Assembly (NCBI RefSeq): GCF_002086155.1
Contig: NZ_MVHE01000004.1
Coordinates: 62,001 to 126,000, forward strand
DNA: 64,000 nucleotides
Direction: 5' to 3'
DNA from: Mycobacterium angelicum
Lineage (GTDB): Bacteria; Actinomycetota; Actinomycetes; Mycobacteriales; Mycobacteriaceae
The notes under the pieces are model-generated. The model saw only the letters and a program-made list of their open reading frames with translations, searched no databases and was not told the DNA's origin. The position numbers and the translations under genes were made by a program. Below are positions 61,388-64,000 of this stretch, in pieces (the stretch's first letter is position 1; each line of letters starts with the position of its first letter).

Positions 61388-62065
61388 TCAGCTCAGCAGT
61401 GCGGACAGCTGCTGTGCGGCCTTGACGACGGCGTCCTTGCCGCGCATCACCACGTCTTCGCGGTGGGAGATGAGGTTGATGCAGGTCGGCGGGGACGTCG
61501 CGGGCCGGTGCACGGCGACCGCCAGACCGTAGGTGTTCGGTTCGATCTCGCCGTGGGTGGTAACCCAGCCGCGCTCCCGGGCCGAGGTGACCAGATCTCG
61601 TTCCCCCGGACGCGGGGGCATGCACGCCAGCAACGCGATGCCGGCGGCGCCGCGGTCCAGCGGATAGCGACTGCCCTCGTGGAAGGCGAGCTGGTAGGCG
61701 ACCTGAGTCGGCACGATGACGGCAATCGCCACCTGCTCGTCGCCCTCGGCGATCAGCAACGACACCGTGGTGCCCAGCTCGTCGGCCAGGCCGCGCAGCG
61801 TCGGCAGACACAGTTGGCGCACGTTGTGGTCGAACGACGCGCCCAGCACCGCAAGCCCGGACGCCGGCCGGTAGCGTCCGTCCTCGCCCTTGGCGACCAG
61901 GCGGAACTGGGCCAGCGTCGACAGCAGTCGGTAGGCGATGGTCCGGTGCACGCCGACCTGATCGGCCACCTCCTGCATGGTGAGCCCGGCCGGGGAGGCG
62001 GCTACCAATTGCAGCGCGGTGAGGCCCCTGGCCAGGGTCTGCGATCCCGCCTGAGCCCCCGTCAC
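61388..62065 (-). CDS. IclR-family regulator
   Basis: This is a 225-residue IclR-type regulator. The N-terminal winged helix is LTMQEVADQVGVHRTIAYRLLSTLAQFRLVAKGEDGRYRPASG, and the C-terminal effector domain includes the HEGSRYPLDRGAAGIALLA block. It lies before the KSTD-like gene on the same strand and divergent from the hydrolase gene, with a perfect inverted repeat between. It probably controls both directions in response to an aromatic or related acid. Confidence 0.91.
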   Translation of the reverse strand: MTGAQAGSQTLARGLTALQLVAASPAGLTMQEVADQVGVHRTIAYRLLSTLAQFRLVAKGEDGRYRPASGLAVLGASFDHNVRQLCLPTLRGLADELGTTVSLLIAEGDEQVAIAVIVPTQVAYQLAFHEGSRYPLDRGAAGIALLACMPPRPGERDLVTSARERGWVTTHGEIEPNTYGLAVAVHRPATSPPTCINLISHREDVVMRGKDAVVKAAQQLSALLS

Positions 62066-62104
62066 AGGCTTGACAGACCCAGACGCGCGGGCGAAGCTCT
62101 ATAT

Positions 62105-62128
62105 ATATCGCACATTAGCGTGCGATAT
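62105..62128. promoter_or_regulatory. Perfect inverted repeat, IclR operator candidate
   Basis: ATATCGCAC (62105-62113) and GTGCGATAT (62120-62128) are perfect 9-base arms around ATTAGC. The site is 39 bases from the IclR start and 17 bases from the hydrolase start at 62146. Confidence 0.65.
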
Positions 62129-62145
62129 TAGCACAGAATGGGACT

Positions 62146-63009
62146 GTGGTGGAGTTCGAGAGCGTTTGGAGTGATCTGCAGGGCGTTGGGTTCCAGCAGG
62201 GCTATCTGGACGCGGGCGGAATCCGGACTCGTTACCTGCGCGCGGGTGAACCCGGCAAACCGGTGTTGGTGTTGCTGCACGGGTCCGGCGGCCACGCCGA
62301 GGCGTATGTTCGCAACCTGGCAGCGCACGCCGAGCATTTCTGGACCTGGTCGATCGACATGCTGGGCCACGGCTATACGGATAAGCCGGGCCATCCGCTG
62401 GAAATCCACCACTACGTCGAACACCTGATGGCGGTAGTCCGCGCCATCGGGGTGGCGCGGATCAGCCTGTCCGGCGAATCGCTGGGAGGCTGGGTGGCCG
62501 CACGCGCCGCGGTGGACCACCCGGACGTGATCGACCGGCTCGTCCTGAACACCGCCGGCGGATCACAGGCCGACCCGGCGGTGATGCAGCGGATCATCAC
62601 GTTGTCGATGGCGGCCGCCGAGGACCCCACTTGGGAGACCGTGCAGGCGCGGATCAAGTGGCTGATGGCCGACAAGTCGAAGAATTACGACGATCTGGTG
62701 GCCAGCCGGCAACGGATCTACCGTCAACCGGGATTCGTTGCGGCGATGCGCGACATCATGGCACTGCAGGACCCGCAGATCCGGGCCCGAAACCTGTTGG
62801 GGCCAGCGGAATACGGCGTCATCACCGCCCCCACCCTGGTGCTCTGGACCAGTCATGACCCCACCGCTGACGTGCCCGAGGGCCGCCGCATCGCGTCGAT
62901 GATCCCGGGTGCGCGCTTCGAGGTGATGACGGGCTGCGGTCACTGGCCGCAGTATGAGGACGCCAAGACCTTCAACCGCCTGCACCTCGATTTCCTGCTG
63001 GGTCGTTGA
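62146..63009 (+). CDS. Meta-cleavage C-C bond hydrolase (MhpC/HsaD-like)
   Basis: This is a 287-residue alpha/beta hydrolase of the meta-cleavage product hydrolase type. The oxyanion motif is [15 protein letters not shown], the nucleophile S112 sits in [13 protein letters not shown], and the catalytic histidine is in [15 protein letters not shown]. Such enzymes split C-C bonds in ring-opened catechol products. The start is GTG 62146; the next gene starts inside its stop (TGATG). It forms a pathway unit with the MhpA-type hydroxylase. Confidence 0.88.
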   Translation: MVEFESVWSDLQGVGFQQGYLDAGGIRTRYLRAGEPGKPVLVLLHGSGGHAEAYVRNLAAHAEHFWTWSIDMLGHGYTDKPGHPLEIHHYVEHLMAVVRAIGVARISLSGESLGGWVAARAAVDHPDVIDRLVLNTAGGSQADPAVMQRIITLSMAAAEDPTWETVQARIKWLMADKSKNYDDLVASRQRIYRQPGFVAAMRDIMALQDPQIRARNLLGPAEYGVITAPTLVLWTSHDPTADVPEGRRIASMIPGARFEVMTGCGHWPQYEDAKTFNRLHLDFLLGR

Positions 63010-64000
63010 TGGCCGCGGTCGATGTGCTGGTGGTAGGCGCGGGCCCGGTCGGGTTGACCCTGGCCAATATCCTTGGCCGGCAAGGTGTTCGGACGCTGGT
63101 CGTCGACGAACGCGCCACGCTCATCGACTACCCGCGCGGTGTGGGGCTGGACGACGAGGCATTGCGTACCTTTCAGTCGATCGGTCTGGTCGAGCGCATC
63201 CTGCCGCACACCGTGCCCAACCAGATTCTGCGGTTCGTCGACGCCAAACGCCGTGTGCTGGCCGAAATGGCCCCGCCCGACGCGCGTTTCGGCTGGCCGA
63301 AGCGCAATGGCTTCGTGCAGCCGCTCGTCGATGCCGAATTGCTGGCCGGTTTGGACAGATTCGAGCATGTCGAAGTGTGGTGGAGTCGCCCGATGACGTC
63401 GTGCCAGCAAGACGGTGACGCGGTGACCGTCGAACTCGGCGGTGACGGCGAGGCCGCTACGGTAGGCGCCCGCTACGTCGTCGGCTGCGATGGCGGTCGC
63501 AGCGCGACGCGCCGGATGATGGGGGTGTCGTTCGACGGGACGACGTCCTCGACCCGGTGGCTGGTCGTCGACATCGCCAACGATCCGCTCGGTCACCCCA
63601 ACAGCGAGGTCGGTGCCGACCCGGAACGTCCCTATGCGTCGATCTCGATCGCGCACGGAATTCGCCGGTTCGAGTTCATGATTCACGCCGACGAGACCGA
63701 CGAGCAGGCGCAGGATCCGGCCTTCCTGACGCGCATGCTGGCGCGGCTGGTGCCGCATCCGGACCGGGTCGACGTGATCCGGCGCCGCGTCTACACCCAT
63801 CACTCGCGGATCGCCGGCGCGTTCCGCAGCGGGCGGCTGCTGCTGGCCGGCGACGCCGCGCATCTGATGCCGGTGTGGCAGGGGCAGGGCTACAACAGCG
63901 GTATCCGGGACGCCGCGAACCTGGGCTGGAAGCTGGCGGCCGTAGTGACTGGCCGGGCCGGTGACGCGCTGCTGGACACCTACGATGTGGAGCGCCGCAA
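63009..64000 (+). CDS. MhpA-type FAD-dependent aromatic hydroxylase, partial
   Basis: This is the N-terminal 330 residues of a class A flavoprotein monooxygenase resembling 3-(3-hydroxyphenyl)propionate hydroxylase MhpA. FAD site [17 protein letters not shown], the DG motif [12 protein letters not shown], and the second FAD motif [33 protein letters not shown] are seen. The ATG at 63009 overlaps the previous stop. It runs off the window end. It would add a hydroxyl to a phenolic ring before cleavage. Exact substrate unknown. Confidence 0.88.
   Translation, partial: MAAVDVLVVGAGPVGLTLANILGRQGVRTLVVDERATLIDYPRGVGLDDEALRTFQSIGLVERILPHTVPNQILRFVDAKRRVLAEMAPPDARFGWPKRNGFVQPLVDAELLAGLDRFEHVEVWWSRPMTSCQQDGDAVTVELGGDGEAATVGARYVVGCDGGRSATRRMMGVSFDGTTSSTRWLVVDIANDPLGHPNSEVGADPERPYASISIAHGIRRFEFMIHADETDEQAQDPAFLTRMLARLVPHPDRVDVIRRRVYTHHSRIAGAFRSGRLLLAGDAAHLMPVWQGQGYNSGIRDAANLGWKLAAVVTGRAGDALLDTYDVERR

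Overview
The window is high-GC actinobacterial DNA and reads as a Mycobacterium chromosome, most likely a slow grower because it carries PE, PPE and PE-PPE proteins. Much of it follows the gene order I know from the M. tuberculosis Rv0819-Rv0845 region: mshD, phoT, phoY2, an LCP protein, dusB, desA1, a TetR gene, a DUF2236 gene, kmtR, a deaminase, a Rv0830-type methyltransferase, an Rv0831c-type gene, the Lys/Glu/Asp/Phe tRNA genes, lpqQ, lpqR, pip, an MFS gene, an orphan E1-alpha gene and narL/narS. I cannot name the species from the sequence. Start codons were chosen by ribosome-binding sites, overlaps and family lengths.

Layout. (1) 1-4308: end of mshD and a complete pstS-pstC-pstA-phoT phosphate-uptake operon, closed by a perfect hairpin. 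(2) 4410-9692: a compact five-gene biosynthetic-looking operon inserted between phoT and phoY2. It has two proteins with an N-terminal cupin and a C-terminal domain carrying the ligand pattern of heme-oxygenase-like diiron oxidases, a class IV PLP aminotransferase, a cytochrome P450 with an unusual I-helix, and an O-methyltransferase. I do not recognise it as a described pathway and regard it as the best candidate for something new. (3) 9697-19697: conserved mycobacterial genes with several visible operators and a 67-residue protein that is more than one third histidine, next to kmtR.

(4) 19777-20254: four tRNA genes. Downstream of tRNA-Phe is an accessory region: a decayed tyrosine integrase, a PIN toxin/HTH antitoxin pair, a 24-bp degenerate copy of the tRNA-Phe 3' end, and a complete four-gene Wadjet (JetABCD) anti-plasmid system (22883-29472), followed by a glycoside hydrolase 16 fragment. 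(5) 29932-41230: a PE-PPE hydrolase, an ATPase, lpqQ, a CBM2 protein, a CocE-type hydrolase with divergent TetR, a free-standing adenylation protein divergent from lpqR, a methyltransferase and an amidase.

(6) 41346-49301: a catabolic cluster (F420-type oxidoreductase, EthD-like protein, 2Fe-2S ferredoxin, acyl-CoA synthetase, paired small/large acyl-CoA dehydrogenases, enoyl-CoA hydratase, thiolase) built around the conserved pip gene, with shared palindromes at two promoters. (7) 49434-59670: PE, PPE, two paralogous MFS transporters flanking a family 2 glycosyltransferase, an orphan E1-alpha, and one NarL-type regulator between two paralogous NarS-type kinases. A GTCCCCCGATCGGGGGAC-like palindrome occurs before four genes or gene pairs in regions 5 and 7. 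(8) 59754-64000: a KSTD-like flavoprotein, IclR regulator, C-C hydrolase and MhpA-type hydroxylase, the last one cut by the window end.
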